Source: Cognaticolwellia sediminilitoris
GTDB taxonomy: Bacteria; Pseudomonadota; Gammaproteobacteria; Enterobacterales; Alteromonadaceae
Reading direction: 5' to 3'
Length of the DNA stretch: 64,000 nucleotides
Assembly (NCBI GenBank): GCA_002104535.1
Contig: NBOG01000012.1
Coordinates: forward strand, 1 to 64,000
Positions within the stretch are counted from its first letter, which is position 1; the number at the start of each line of letters is the position of its first letter. Of the stretch, positions 54,269 through 64,000 are shown piece by piece. The translations under genes and the position numbers were made by a program. The notes beneath the pieces are model-generated. The model was not told the origin of the DNA. It did not search any database and was given only the letters and a program-made list of their open reading frames with translations.

Positions 54269-55180
54269 ATGCAATTTCAACAACTAAACGCTTTTAAAGC
54301 GGTATATGAATTAGGGACTGTGACTGCTGCAGCTGATTTTATTCATATAACTCAACCAGCGGTAAGTCGGTTAATTGTAAGTTTAGAAAGAAACGTTGGC
54401 TTTGCGCTGTTTCAACGCGTAAAAGGGCGACTACTGCCAACAGATAAAGGTCAGGCATTTTATATCGAAGTGTCTAAAGCCTACTCCGCCATGGAGTCAT
54501 TAGAAGATTGCGCTAAAGATATCAAAAATAGCCATCACGGCAGTTTACATATCGCTGCCTTTCCCATGCTTTCAGCGAACTTTTTACCTAAAATTTTAGG
54601 TAAACTCCTCAAAGAACACCTTAATATTTCTACCTCGCTTAAAACCTATCGTTCAGAGGAAGTTCAAAGGCGTACTGCCTTACAGTCTTGTGATATTGGT
54701 TTTGCATTATTACCAGAAGTTACTGAAGGCGTTACTAGTATTTCTGTAGAGTGTAATTGTGTCTGTATTCTGCCACCCAATAGTGCCTTAGCTGAGCTCG
54801 CGACCATTACTCCTGAGCATTTAGCCGAGCAAGCATTAATTAGTTGCGAGAAAGATGATACGCAGCAATTAGTGGATTTGGCTTTTAGAAAGAAAAAAAT
54901 TAAACAAAATCAAGTTATTGAAGTCTCTTTAGCCAGTGCGATTGCAACCCTTGTAGCTGAAGGAATTGGGGCTGCTATTGTTGATCCTTTCTCAGCGCTA
55001 TATGCTTCACAAGCTCATCCAGGCGTTGCAATTAAACCTTTTGAACCAAACGTTCCTTTTCGGTTTTTTATTTTACTGCCCTCATTACGCACCCGATCTG
55101 AAGTTATAGATAATTTTATTGAGCTATTTTTCAGCCAAGCCGAACGCTCTGGCATCTCACTTACTCACTCAAAAATATAA
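54269..55180 (+). CDS. LysR-family transcriptional regulator
   Basis: A 303-residue regulator. The winged helix is residues 1-60 (FQQLNAFKAVYELGTVTAAADFIHITQPAVSRLIVSLE), followed by the effector domain (HIAAFPMLSANFLPKIL, then VAEGIGAAIVDPFSALYA). GAGG precedes the ATG. The direction is the same as the opine dehydrogenase gene, 200 bases on. It is a candidate activator of the opine or amino-acid locus downstream. Confidence 0.9.
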   Translation: MQFQQLNAFKAVYELGTVTAAADFIHITQPAVSRLIVSLERNVGFALFQRVKGRLLPTDKGQAFYIEVSKAYSAMESLEDCAKDIKNSHHGSLHIAAFPMLSANFLPKILGKLLKEHLNISTSLKTYRSEEVQRRTALQSCDIGFALLPEVTEGVTSISVECNCVCILPPNSALAELATITPEHLAEQALISCEKDDTQQLVDLAFRKKKIKQNQVIEVSLASAIATLVAEGIGAAIVDPFSALYASQAHPGVAIKPFEPNVPFRFFILLPSLRTRSEVIDNFIELFFSQAERSGISLTHSKI

Positions 55181-55381
55181 CAAGTAAACATTTATTTAAC
55201 TTTAGCTATATATCCACTATGAATTAAGTTGTTGTTTTTTATGTTATTGATGTTTTACTGTATGGTGGCCTATAACATTTGGACATAGTAGTGCCGTACA
55301 ATGGCATTAGACAATTTGTTGCTCGCTCCATAAAGTCTAAATCAAGTTTCTAGATTGATTTAACATAAATAGGCTTTAAAA

Positions 55382-56521
55382 GTGATTGCAAATCAGAGTA
55401 ATAATAATGACAGAAAAGTTAAAGTATCAGTGTTTGGTGCCGGTAATGCTGGATTAACAGCAGCTTATCATTTTACCCGTCATGGCGCTCAAGTCGCACT
55501 TTACGGCTCTAAAGGTTTCGATGAGCAGATTCACGCTATTTCCGTTGAAGGTGGCATTAAATCTTTGAGTGAATATGGCAGCGCGAAACTAGATTTTAGC
55601 GGTTTTGAACATATTGATGTATTGACTACTGATGTGAAGGAAGCTGTCGAATATTCAGATGTATTGGTGTTACCTGTGCCATCGTTTGCACAAGCTCCTT
55701 TATTTAGAGAGCTTTTACCGTTTTTGTCATCAGGGCAAACCGTGGTGTTAATGCCAGGAAATTATGGCTCTTTAGAGTTAACAAAAATTAAAAACAGCGA
55801 AGGCTATACCTCATTAGATATTACTTTTGTTGAAGCCATTTCAATCCCGTGGGCAACCCGTATTACCGGTAATGCTGAAATAGCCATTTTTGGTATGAAA
55901 ACATGTTTACCGATAGCAGCTTTACCAGCTTCACGCACCGCCGAGTGTATCAAAAAACTGCAGGCAATTTTTCCGCTAAAATTAACCGCGTTAGATAATG
56001 TTATTGCTGCCGGCTTAGAAAATATTAATTTTGGTGGGCATCCGTTAATGACCACGTTAAATATTGGTTTATTGGAAAACTTTCCCGGTAAATTTAATTA
56101 CTATACTGATTGTTGTTCTCCTGCGACTGCAAAAGCGAGTAATAAATTAGATCAAGAGCGTTTAGCGGTTGGCAAAGCGTTAGGTTTGAACCTTAAGTCT
56201 GAACTCGATGCGATGAATGAGTTGTATAATATGTCGGCTAAAAGTGTATATGAATTAAATAAAACCTCTGAAACACATGGCAGTGTTAATAGTGCACCAG
56301 ACTCATCAACCAATCGCTATATCACAGAAGACGCACCTTATTTATTAGTACCTTGTGCCGAGCTGGCTAAATTGTTAAATGTGGAAGTACCTATTGTTAA
56401 TTCGGTGCTGCATTTAACCAGTGCATTTAATGAGGTTGATTACTTTACCAACGGCAGAACGCTTGAAAAAATGGGTTTGAGCAATTTATCAAGCGCTGAA
56501 ATCATCGCACACATAAGCTAA
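55382..56521 (+). CDS. NAD/NADP octopine/nopaline (opine) dehydrogenase-like protein
   Basis: A 379-residue protein from a GTG start. The N-terminal Rossmann motif is VSVFGAGNAGLTAAYHF. The opine dehydrogenase domain has NINFGGHPLMTTLN and NRYITEDAPYLLVPCAELAKLL, which are the family's conserved segments. Opine dehydrogenases oxidise N-carboxyalkyl amino acids or reductively condense an amino acid with a keto acid. The gene is 34 bases before the YfcC transporter, so the two work on a shared substrate. Confidence 0.87.
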   Translation: MIANQSNNNDRKVKVSVFGAGNAGLTAAYHFTRHGAQVALYGSKGFDEQIHAISVEGGIKSLSEYGSAKLDFSGFEHIDVLTTDVKEAVEYSDVLVLPVPSFAQAPLFRELLPFLSSGQTVVLMPGNYGSLELTKIKNSEGYTSLDITFVEAISIPWATRITGNAEIAIFGMKTCLPIAALPASRTAECIKKLQAIFPLKLTALDNVIAAGLENINFGGHPLMTTLNIGLLENFPGKFNYYTDCCSPATAKASNKLDQERLAVGKALGLNLKSELDAMNELYNMSAKSVYELNKTSETHGSVNSAPDSSTNRYITEDAPYLLVPCAELAKLLNVEVPIVNSVLHLTSAFNEVDYFTNGRTLEKMGLSNLSSAEIIAHIS

Positions 56522-56554
56522 ACACTCTTAATTAAACGTAACTAGGTTTTAACT

Positions 56555-57967
56555 ATGAAGCTGAACTTTAAACTACCTTCTGTATATTCAATATTGTTTT
56601 TATTAACAATTTTAATTGCAGCGCTAACTTGGGTAGTGCCCGCAGGCCAATACGAAATGGCTAACAATGAATTGTTAGGTAAATTAGTACCTGTATCTGG
56701 CACGTATCAGCAGATAGAAAGTAATCCACAAGGGCTAAAAGCTATATTGTTAGCACCAATAAAAGGCTTTTACGACCCCGTTACAAATCAGGCGAGAGCG
56801 ATTGATGTCGCGTTGTTTGTGCTAATTATCGGTGGCTTTTTTGGTGTCGTAAATAAAACTAAAAGTATCGACAGTGCTATTGGACAAATTACCGTAAAAC
56901 TTCAAGGCCGAGAGATTTGGCTTATACCGACCTTAATGGGCTTGTTTGCACTAGGGGGTACGCTTATAGGTATGGCAGAAGAAACTTTACCGTTTTATAC
57001 CTTAGTTATCCCGGTAATGATCGCCGCGGGTTATGACAGTATAACGGGTGTAGCTGTGGTGATGATTGGCGCCGGCATTGGCGCTTTAGGTTCTACGATA
57101 AACCCTTTTGCCACTATTATCGCTTCAAACGCTGCAGAAGTTAGCTTTACAGATGGTTTAGCGCTGAGGATTGTGATTCTGATCCTTGCTTGGCTGCTTT
57201 GTGTTGTTTATGTGATGAAGTACGCAAAAAAAGTTAAAAGTAATCCTGAGCTTTCATTAGTCGCTGATCAAAAAGTGGCTGACGAGAAGCACTTTTTACA
57301 TCACTCAAGCGCAGATCAAGACAAGTCGTTATCTAGTCAACAAAAGCGAGTATTAAGCATTTTATTGTTAACCTTTGTGGCGATGGTGGTTGGGGTTTCT
57401 CATTATGATTGGTGGATGGCTGAAATTTCAGCGCTTTTTATTGCTGCAACATTACTTGTTGGTGTCGTTGCAAGAATGAAAGAGCAAGTGTTGACTACGA
57501 GTTTTATTGCTGGGGCTAGAGAGCTTTTAGGTGTTGCCTTCATTATTACGCTTGCCCGTGGCTTAGTGGTGGTGATGGACGAAGGTAATATAACTCACAC
57601 ATTTTTATTTTATGCTGAAAGTTTATTAAGTGACCTTTCGCCAATTCTGTTTATTAATACCATTTATTGGGTTGAATCATTTTTATCTTTATTGATCCCA
57701 TCATCTTCAGGGCTAGCCGTACTATCAATGCCGGTTTTAGCACCATTAGCAGACTTTTCAAATGTACCACGAGAGTTGGTTGTTACTGCTTATCAAGCCG
57801 CGTCAGGTTTACCCAATTTAGTCACACCGACTTCTGCCATTGTTATGGGGGGATTAGCAATCGGCCGTGTTTCATATAGCACTTGGTTGAAGTTTATTTT
57901 ACCGCTGTTGGCAATGATCGTTTTGTTGGTTATGGCGCTGTTAAGTGTTGGCGTAATTTTAAGCTAG
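56555..57967 (+). CDS. YfcC-family (C4-dicarboxylate-like) transporter
   Basis: A 470-residue membrane protein with about 12 segments: YSILFLLTILIAALTWVVPAG at the start, GTLIGMAEETLPFYTLVIPVM and IGALGSTINPFATIIASNAA in the middle and LIPSSSGLAVLSMPVLAPLA. These match YfcC/DcuC antiporters. It probably imports or exchanges the amino acid or opine handled by the preceding dehydrogenase. Confidence 0.88.
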   Translation: MKLNFKLPSVYSILFLLTILIAALTWVVPAGQYEMANNELLGKLVPVSGTYQQIESNPQGLKAILLAPIKGFYDPVTNQARAIDVALFVLIIGGFFGVVNKTKSIDSAIGQITVKLQGREIWLIPTLMGLFALGGTLIGMAEETLPFYTLVIPVMIAAGYDSITGVAVVMIGAGIGALGSTINPFATIIASNAAEVSFTDGLALRIVILILAWLLCVVYVMKYAKKVKSNPELSLVADQKVADEKHFLHHSSADQDKSLSSQQKRVLSILLLTFVAMVVGVSHYDWWMAEISALFIAATLLVGVVARMKEQVLTTSFIAGARELLGVAFIITLARGLVVVMDEGNITHTFLFYAESLLSDLSPILFINTIYWVESFLSLLIPSSSGLAVLSMPVLAPLADFSNVPRELVVTAYQAASGLPNLVTPTSAIVMGGLAIGRVSYSTWLKFILPLLAMIVLLVMALLSVGVILS

Positions 57968-58136
57968 TTGGTTAAAAAGAGTACAAAACTATAACAAGAA
58001 TAATGTCCTTAATTGTTAAGTTGTTATTTTTTGTAATTGAACATGTAGATTTAACAACACGTTAACGAAAAAAAATGTATAACACTAAAATATTGGCAAA
58101 TAGCCAGATAAAAAAAACACAGAGGAGAGACCCAAA

Positions 58137-60626
58137 ATGAATGTAAATAATAAGCAGGTTTTTAAAAAGTCTGCCCTATGCTTGGCTTTGAGTTCTGCAC
58201 TGGCTATACCAAGTTATAGTTACGCAGCAGAAACAACAAAAAAGTCAGCTGTAGAAGGTATTGAGCGTATTCAAGTTACGGCATCTCGTCGAGCATCAAC
58301 GGTGCAAGAAGCACCGTTAAATATCACTGCACTTGATGCTGATGTGATGAAAGATCAAAATATTACACAGTTATCTGATGTCGCACGTTGGGTGCCGGGG
58401 TTGAGTGTTGCTGACCAAGGTGGTCGTGAAGGCTCACCTATTATTGTTCGTGGTTTAAATACTAACTCAGCAGGTCCTGCCTCTGATGGTGGCACCGTTG
58501 CAACCTACATTGGTGAAATTCCACTGGTTGTTGACATGAAACTGATTGATGTTGAGCGAGTAGAAGTACTTATCGGTCCACAAGGTACATTATATGGCGC
58601 AGGTACCCTCGGTGGTGCTATTCGTTATTTACCGAATAAACCGATTTTAGATGAAACTTCAGGTTCACTTTACGGCGATTTTTTCACTTTATCTGAAAGC
58701 GATGACAAAGGCGCCGAAGCGGGTTTTGTTTTCAACACGCCAATAGTTGACGATGAATTAGCGGTACGTTTTGCTTTTAATTATTTAAATGAGCCTGGTT
58801 ATGTTGATTATAACTATGTGGTGCGTGAAGGTGGTGTTTCATTACCCGACCCTGATTGGTCAAACGCTGAAGCAGTTAGCTCTAATTTAAAGCAAGTTAA
58901 AGATGCTAATGATGAACAAACAACAACGGCGAAAGCGATGATCCGCTGGCAGCCAAATGATACTTTTGATGCCACGTTATCTTACTTCTATCAAAAACAA
59001 GATATCGGCGGCCGCTCAATTGTGCATGCAAATAGCTTAAGTGCGACAAACCCTTTGTCGATGGTAGTAGGTGATTATGAATCAACCTATCGTTATGAAG
59101 AGCCTAGAGAAAAAGAAGACACCTTACTTAGTTTGGAAATGACAGTAGATTTAGGTTTTGCTGAATTAACCTCTGCAACAGGTTATTCAGAATTTGAAGC
59201 CGATGGTCAACGCGACCAAACTGATTTATTGATCCGTTTAGATTACAGCTATGAAGAGTTTCCTGGTTTTTCAGCATTTACCCGTGAATTAGATGACGCG
59301 ACAAACTTCACTCAAGAAATTCGTTTAGTGTCAACGGCAGACTCGCCATTAACGTGGATTGTTGGTGGTTATTATAATAAGTTTGAAAAAACGGAAGATA
59401 GCCGTGAATTTACCCCTGGCTTTGATCAATATGCCGTTGATAACTGGGGCGCAAATCAACTCCGCCCAGACTCTTTAGAGTATTTATCAATCGTAAATGA
59501 AGAAGTTACTGAATCTGCACTTTTTGGTGAAATTACTTATAGTGTTACCGATAAACTGACCGTGATGGCGGGTGCGCGTTTTTATGACTATGAAGTTAAT
59601 TCTTCATCTGCCATTGATTTACCTTTGTATTACACTTTATTTGGTGACTATGCTGCTGATGAAGTAAATTTAGACTATCAAAGCACACCAACAGCAGCTG
59701 ATGACGGTAGCTTATTTAAGTTAAATGCTAGCTATCAATTTAGTGATGACGTGATGGCGTACGCTACGATCAGTGAAGGTTTCAGAGTCGGTGGCTCAAA
59801 TGGTGTAGCTGCTTGTCCTGAAGATGTAGCAGATTCTGATATTCAAAATGTTTGTGCCTTGCCTGATGAATCGCTTTATGAAGCGGATACCACCACTAAC
59901 TATGAGTTAGGTTTCAAAAGTACGTGGTTAAGTAATAAATTTCACTTTAATGCTGCCGTGTTTATGGTTGAGTGGGACAATGCTCAAGTGTCAGGTGCTA
60001 CTTTCTATGGCCAACAACCTATCATAAGTAATGCCGCAACAGCTGAGGCAAAAGGGCTTGAAATTTCATCTCGAGCTATGCTTTCTGATAGCTTAATTGC
60101 ATATGCAACTTATGCTTATACCAATGCTGAGTTAACCAAAGACGCACCATATTTATTTCAAGTACTAAGTCAGGACCAGCTCGATGCAGGTGTATCGCAA
60201 GATTATTATGATGGTAAAGATGGCGACCGTTTACCGGGTTCACCAGAGCATCAGTTTTCATTAGGCGCGACATATTCAACTGAAGTATTTGACGATACCG
60301 CGTTAGACATTAACTATGGCTTAACTTATCAAAGTGACGTGTATTCTAAAGTTGGCCTACGCGCTGATGGTGAAGCCTTACCAGGTTATGCTTTAAGCAA
60401 TATCTCGGCGAGATTCTCTAAAGACGAGTGGTCGGTAACGTTATACGTCGATAATATGTTTGATAAATATGCAGTTAGTTCGGTGCGAAGAGACAAGGGC
60501 GATATTGGCTTAGCTCAGTTTCCGACAATGAACTCTAACGATGCTAGCTTGCAACGTAACTATGGTCATTACTTAATAACACCACGTACCGCTGGTGTTC
60601 GTTTTGAGTATATGTTTGACTTATAA
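58137..60626 (+). CDS. TonB-dependent receptor of the opine locus
   Basis: An 829-residue receptor. A signal peptide (CLALSSALAIPSYSYA) is followed by the plug (IQVTASRRASTVQEAPLNIT, QGTLYGAGTLGGAIRYLPN) and a barrel ending GVRFEYMFDL. GAGGAG lies before the ATG. It is of the small-substrate type, distinct from the alginate receptor at 30034. It lies 169 bases downstream of the transporter; its own promoter is likely. Confidence 0.92.
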   Translation: MNVNNKQVFKKSALCLALSSALAIPSYSYAAETTKKSAVEGIERIQVTASRRASTVQEAPLNITALDADVMKDQNITQLSDVARWVPGLSVADQGGREGSPIIVRGLNTNSAGPASDGGTVATYIGEIPLVVDMKLIDVERVEVLIGPQGTLYGAGTLGGAIRYLPNKPILDETSGSLYGDFFTLSESDDKGAEAGFVFNTPIVDDELAVRFAFNYLNEPGYVDYNYVVREGGVSLPDPDWSNAEAVSSNLKQVKDANDEQTTTAKAMIRWQPNDTFDATLSYFYQKQDIGGRSIVHANSLSATNPLSMVVGDYESTYRYEEPREKEDTLLSLEMTVDLGFAELTSATGYSEFEADGQRDQTDLLIRLDYSYEEFPGFSAFTRELDDATNFTQEIRLVSTADSPLTWIVGGYYNKFEKTEDSREFTPGFDQYAVDNWGANQLRPDSLEYLSIVNEEVTESALFGEITYSVTDKLTVMAGARFYDYEVNSSSAIDLPLYYTLFGDYAADEVNLDYQSTPTAADDGSLFKLNASYQFSDDVMAYATISEGFRVGGSNGVAACPEDVADSDIQNVCALPDESLYEADTTTNYELGFKSTWLSNKFHFNAAVFMVEWDNAQVSGATFYGQQPIISNAATAEAKGLEISSRAMLSDSLIAYATYAYTNAELTKDAPYLFQVLSQDQLDAGVSQDYYDGKDGDRLPGSPEHQFSLGATYSTEVFDDTALDINYGLTYQSDVYSKVGLRADGEALPGYALSNISARFSKDEWSVTLYVDNMFDKYAVSSVRRDKGDIGLAQFPTMNSNDASLQRNYGHYLITPRTAGVRFEYMFDL

Positions 60627-60648
60627 AGATATACCATTGTGTGTATAG

Positions 60649-60676
60649 AAGTGCTCGCTTAGCGGGCATTTCTTTT
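60649..60676 (+). terminator. Terminator after the TonB receptor gene
   Basis: TGCTCG and CGGGCA form a six-base stem (with one G-T) followed by TTTCTTTT. Confidence 0.55.
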
Positions 60677-60759
60677 ACAGTTTGGTATTAAACACTTTCC
60701 TTCAGGTATTATTTCAATGGAGTGGATAATGCCTTTTTTAAATTTAACGTGTCGTAAGT

Positions 60760-62322
60760 ATGAATATTTCAAATCAAATTAGCACTGCGCAAAAATTCAT
60801 TACCACCAAGCAATATAAATTGGCGCACCAATGTATTATTGAGCTATTGCAATTTGATAAATTTCACGCGGATGGATACTTTTTATTAGCGATTATTGCC
60901 AGTGAACACAACAATTTCAAAAAAGCGATTGTACTGATTGAACAAGCAATTGTGTTAGCACCTGAGCGGGCTGAATATATAGCTCATTTAGCGAAACACT
61001 ACGTCTTCATCAATGATTATGTTAAAGCGAAACAATTGTGTGAAAAAGCAGAATCTTTCGACAAGCTAAACTCGCTTGAGCTAGACACTATTGGTGTAGT
61101 TTACAGTAAGATGGGCTTGCATCATTGTGCGATTAACAACTTCAAAAAGGCTGTAGTTTTAGCGCCTAACAATGCCAGTTTTCACTTTAACTTAGCGGTA
61201 TCGTTAAAGTTTACCGGTGATTTTGAATCAGCGAAAAACGCATTTGAAAAAACCATAGATTTAGCCCCAAATTATTACAAAGCCTACTCATCGCTTGCTA
61301 GCCTTGGTGAGGTTAATAGTAAATACCAAGATAAAATTCTCGCTTTGAATACCGATAAACTACAACCTGATGATGCTTTGTATATTGGTCATGCCCAAGC
61401 GCGGATTTATGAAAAGCAAAAGAACTACCAGCAAGCGTTTCAAGCATTAAACCAAGCTAAAATCGCCAAGCTTGCACATCTAAATTACCGTATCGCCGAT
61501 GACCAAAAGATATTTTCAAGTTTAAAATCGGTGTTTAGTGAACCGCAAACAGGTAAAACTACTGAGAAAGCTGACGAGCCGATATTTGTTGTTGGTATGC
61601 CTCGTTCTGGTACCACCTTGGTTGAGCGTATATTATCGAATCATGCCGATGTTACCAGCGCTGGAGAATTGCAAAACTTCGGTCTTTTAGTGAAAGAGTT
61701 GTCGGCCACGTCGTCGCCTTTTGTCATTGACCCAGAAACCATTGAAACTGCGAGTAAAATTGATTTTAAAGCGCTTGCCCAACGTTATCTTGCCAGCACT
61801 CGTGTTATTACCGGCGAAACTGCTAGGTTTGTTGACAAAATGCCGCTTAATTTTCTCTATGTTGGTTTTATTGTTTCCGCTTTTCCTAATGCGAAAATTG
61901 TTTGTTTAGACCGTAGCCCTCTAGACTCAATTGTCAGTAATTTTAGGCAGTTGTTTTCAGTTAATTTTTCATATTATAACTATGCCTATGATCTTGAGAC
62001 TACGGCAGAGTATTATTTACTTTTTAAAGATCTTATCGCTTTTTGGTGTGAAAAATTTCCAGAAAATTTTTATGTAGTTAATTATCAAAGCTTAGTAAAT
62101 TCACCCGTTGAAGAAGCTAAAAAATTAGTTAACTTTTGCCAATTATCTTGGCAAGACAGTTTAGTGGATATTGAAAATAACAGTTCTCCTGTAGCTACTG
62201 CTAGTGCTGTTCAAGTTAGGAGTCCAATTAACAACCAGTCTGTTGGTAATTGGCAGCGTTATAGCTTTTGTCTAGACAAGGTCAAAGCAAGATTACAAAC
62301 TGCCGGTGTGTCATTCGACTAA
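60760..62322 (+). CDS. TPR-sulfotransferase protein
   Basis: A 520-residue protein. Residues about 1-190 hold five or six tetratricopeptide repeats (ADGYFLLAIIASEHNNFKKAIVLIEQAI, LELDTIGVVYSKMGLHHCAINNFKKAVVLAPN). The C-terminal half is a sulfotransferase domain with the PAPS-binding VVGMPRSGTTLVERILSNH (about 274-292) and the CLDRSPLDSIVSNFRQLF segment. Such proteins accompany TonB receptors in marine Alteromonadales. The substrate is unknown. Confidence 0.88.
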   Translation: MNISNQISTAQKFITTKQYKLAHQCIIELLQFDKFHADGYFLLAIIASEHNNFKKAIVLIEQAIVLAPERAEYIAHLAKHYVFINDYVKAKQLCEKAESFDKLNSLELDTIGVVYSKMGLHHCAINNFKKAVVLAPNNASFHFNLAVSLKFTGDFESAKNAFEKTIDLAPNYYKAYSSLASLGEVNSKYQDKILALNTDKLQPDDALYIGHAQARIYEKQKNYQQAFQALNQAKIAKLAHLNYRIADDQKIFSSLKSVFSEPQTGKTTEKADEPIFVVGMPRSGTTLVERILSNHADVTSAGELQNFGLLVKELSATSSPFVIDPETIETASKIDFKALAQRYLASTRVITGETARFVDKMPLNFLYVGFIVSAFPNAKIVCLDRSPLDSIVSNFRQLFSVNFSYYNYAYDLETTAEYYLLFKDLIAFWCEKFPENFYVVNYQSLVNSPVEEAKKLVNFCQLSWQDSLVDIENNSSPVATASAVQVRSPINNQSVGNWQRYSFCLDKVKARLQTAGVSFD

Positions 62323-62508
62323 CCGCTTTAAAACTTCCTACCAAAGAACTGTATTAGTCAAAATAATTTCACATTTTACGTTATGCTTAACCTGAGGGCA
62401 TAAAGGCTCACTTGCTATTCGGTCGGTCAATTTATAAGTTAACCACTTGAATTTTAGATTAAATGCCATCAGGTATTAAAAGATAGAACAAATAATTAAG
62501 AGGAATTA

Positions 62509-63852
62509 ATGACTAAAGACTCTAAAAATTTATTACAACGTGGCTTGGAAAATATTCACTCACCATTCTCTAGCTTTATTGGCGCGCAAACAACCTCAAG
62601 CCTAATTCTCTTATTGTCTACTATCATCGCTTTATGGTGGGCAAACTCCAACTATGCGGCGACTTATGTAAACTTAGTACATACACCAATTGGCTTATTT
62701 TTCGGTGATTTTGAATTTAAAGCCTCACTGAAACACGTGATTAACGATGGCTTGATGGTGATATTTTTCTTTTTACTTGGCCTTGAGATTAAGCGTGAAG
62801 TGTTAGTAGGCGACCTTGCCCAACCTGAAAACCGCCGTATGCTGATTTTTTGCGCGTTAGGCGGCATGATATTCCCCGCGCTGATTTACTCGTTATTTAA
62901 CTTCTCGCTTGATTCGCAAATTGGTTGGGGCATTCCGATGGCCACCGATACTGCTTTCGCGCTCGGGGTATTAACTATTGTCAGAAAACATATTCCTGCA
63001 AGTTTATTAGCTTTTATTGTTGGTTTGGCGATTGTTGATGATATTGGCGCAATACTGGTGATTGCAATTTTTTATACTGAGCAAATTTCTGCTTTGTACT
63101 TGTCTAGCGCATTTGCTTTAGTTGCCTTTTTAGCGATAGCCAATTACGCCGGTGTAAGACAACCCGCTTTTTATATTATCGTTAGTTTGGCTACTTGGGT
63201 GTTGATGCTAAATTCTGGTGTGCATGCCACGGTGGCAGGTGTTGCTATCGCATTAACCGTACCAGCAAGGCCCAAATTATCTGCGGATAAGTTACTTGAT
63301 AAAGCGAAATCAAAAATCAGTTCACTGCAAAAAAATGATAAGGACGTTGACGTTCTAGCGAGTAAAACTGATCACGAAAAAGTATTAGAAGTGAGAGATG
63401 TAGCAGAAGAAGCGAGTACACCACTGCGCCGTTGGGAAGATGCTTTAGAGCTGCCAGTATCATTATTTATATTACCGTTGTTTGCCTTGATTAACGCTGG
63501 TGTGGTAGTTAATTTAACTTCATTTGTTGACAGTCTGACTCAACCTGTCGGTTTAGGTGTTATTTCAGGTTTAGTGTTAGGTAAATTTATTGGTATTACC
63601 GGCGCTTGTTGGTTGGCACTTAAGTTTAATTTAGGCAAGCTTCCTGAAAACGTTAACTTTCAACACGTTATCGGCGCATCGTTAATTACAGGCATTGGCT
63701 TTACAATGTCGACTTTTATTGCCACATTAGGCTTTGCTGGCCAACCTGAACAATTACAATATGCTAAAACCGCTATTTTAATTGCCAGTGTAATTGCCGC
63801 TGTTGCTGGTACTTTGTATCTTCGGATGATGTCAAAACAAGCACATAACTAA
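62509..63852 (+). CDS. nhaA: Na+/H+ antiporter NhaA
   Basis: A 447-residue antiporter with all main NhaA segments: GLEIKREVLVGDL, GWGIPMATDTAFALGVL, the ion-binding pair in LAIVDDIGAILVIAIFY (Asp-Asp) and GFTMSTFIATLGF. It is about 60 residues longer than E. coli NhaA, because of a charged insert at about 260-305 between membrane segments. GAGGAA precedes the ATG. It controls sodium and pH, as expected in a marine bacterium. Confidence 0.95.
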   Translation: MTKDSKNLLQRGLENIHSPFSSFIGAQTTSSLILLLSTIIALWWANSNYAATYVNLVHTPIGLFFGDFEFKASLKHVINDGLMVIFFFLLGLEIKREVLVGDLAQPENRRMLIFCALGGMIFPALIYSLFNFSLDSQIGWGIPMATDTAFALGVLTIVRKHIPASLLAFIVGLAIVDDIGAILVIAIFYTEQISALYLSSAFALVAFLAIANYAGVRQPAFYIIVSLATWVLMLNSGVHATVAGVAIALTVPARPKLSADKLLDKAKSKISSLQKNDKDVDVLASKTDHEKVLEVRDVAEEASTPLRRWEDALELPVSLFILPLFALINAGVVVNLTSFVDSLTQPVGLGVISGLVLGKFIGITGACWLALKFNLGKLPENVNFQHVIGASLITGIGFTMSTFIATLGFAGQPEQLQYAKTAILIASVIAAVAGTLYLRMMSKQAHN

Positions 63853-63875
63853 ATTTTTAATCAAAGGAAATAATT

Positions 63876-64000
63876 ATGTATGAAATAAATCATCGCGTGG
63901 GTATTAAAGCACCGACGGAAAAAGTTTATGCCGCGTTAACCACTAATGAAGGGTTGATGCAATGGTGGACCAACGATATTACAGGCGCTGGAGATGTTGG
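63876..64000 (+). CDS. SRPBCC/AHSA1-family protein, partial (runs off the window)
   Basis: The first 41 residues only, from an ATG with AAAGGAAA upstream. RVGIKAPTEKVYAALTTNEGLMQWWT is the typical start of the START-like AHSA1 fold. It lies 23 bases after nhaA. The rest is outside the window. Confidence 0.75.
   Translation, partial: MYEINHRVGIKAPTEKVYAALTTNEGLMQWWTNDITGAGDV

Noticed and set aside
1..64000. CRISPR array
   Set aside because: No regularly spaced repeats with unique spacers were seen; the only repeat clusters are the REP-like palindromes and the protein domain duplication.

Overview
The window looks like chromosome from a low-GC marine gammaproteobacterium of the Alteromonadales, probably Colwelliaceae (Colwellia or Thalassotalea type). 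The evidence is the AT-rich coding style, miaE, the exonuclease I gene, large TonB-dependent receptors, alginate lyases and orphan periplasmic solute-binding proteins. This is inferred from gene content; no marker gene is present to fix the genus. I found no rRNA, tRNA or CRISPR array.

Layout. Positions 1-390 hold a cluster of REP-like palindromes. Positions 0.4-4.5 kb hold housekeeping genes (glutathione peroxidase, a beta-hydroxyacid dehydrogenase, a solute-binding protein, sbcB). Positions 4.4-20.4 kb are an integrative element of about 16 kb inserted in the 5' end of sbcB. It brought in a replacement start for the gene, and the original first 22 codons of sbcB lie stranded at the far end. 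The element carries a tyrosine integrase, an AlpA-type regulator, a relaxase-like HUH protein, a second HUH replication protein and a serine resolvase. Its cargo is an ABC three-component (ABC-3C) operon ending in a CoiA-like nuclease, a winged-helix regulator divergent from two overlapping micro-ORFs, and an RnlA/RnlB toxin-antitoxin pair.

Positions 20.5-23.8 kb hold small lipoproteins, a four-gene operon of unknown function and a cold-shock/excalibur fusion protein. Positions 24.0-34.2 kb are an alginate-use locus: two PL7 lyases, a large Ig/VCBS lipoprotein with a duplicated domain, a TonB receptor and a probable uronate reductase. Two transcription units of this locus share an upstream 12-bp motif.

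Positions 35.8-45.1 kb form a second accessory, defence-rich region. It has a methyltransferase-HNH fusion, a three-gene operon of serine recombinase plus PARIS-like AAA ATPase and DUF4435/TOPRIM protein, a PLD-helicase-DUF3427 protein and a NERD-domain protein.

Positions 45.5-64 kb return to core genes: miaE, a glycosyltransferase-like protein, an M14-type deacylase, the MoxR/DUF58/transglutaminase operon, a solute-binding protein, and a LysR / opine dehydrogenase / YfcC transporter / TonB receptor / TPR-sulfotransferase locus. These are followed by nhaA and the start of an SRPBCC-family gene that runs off the window.
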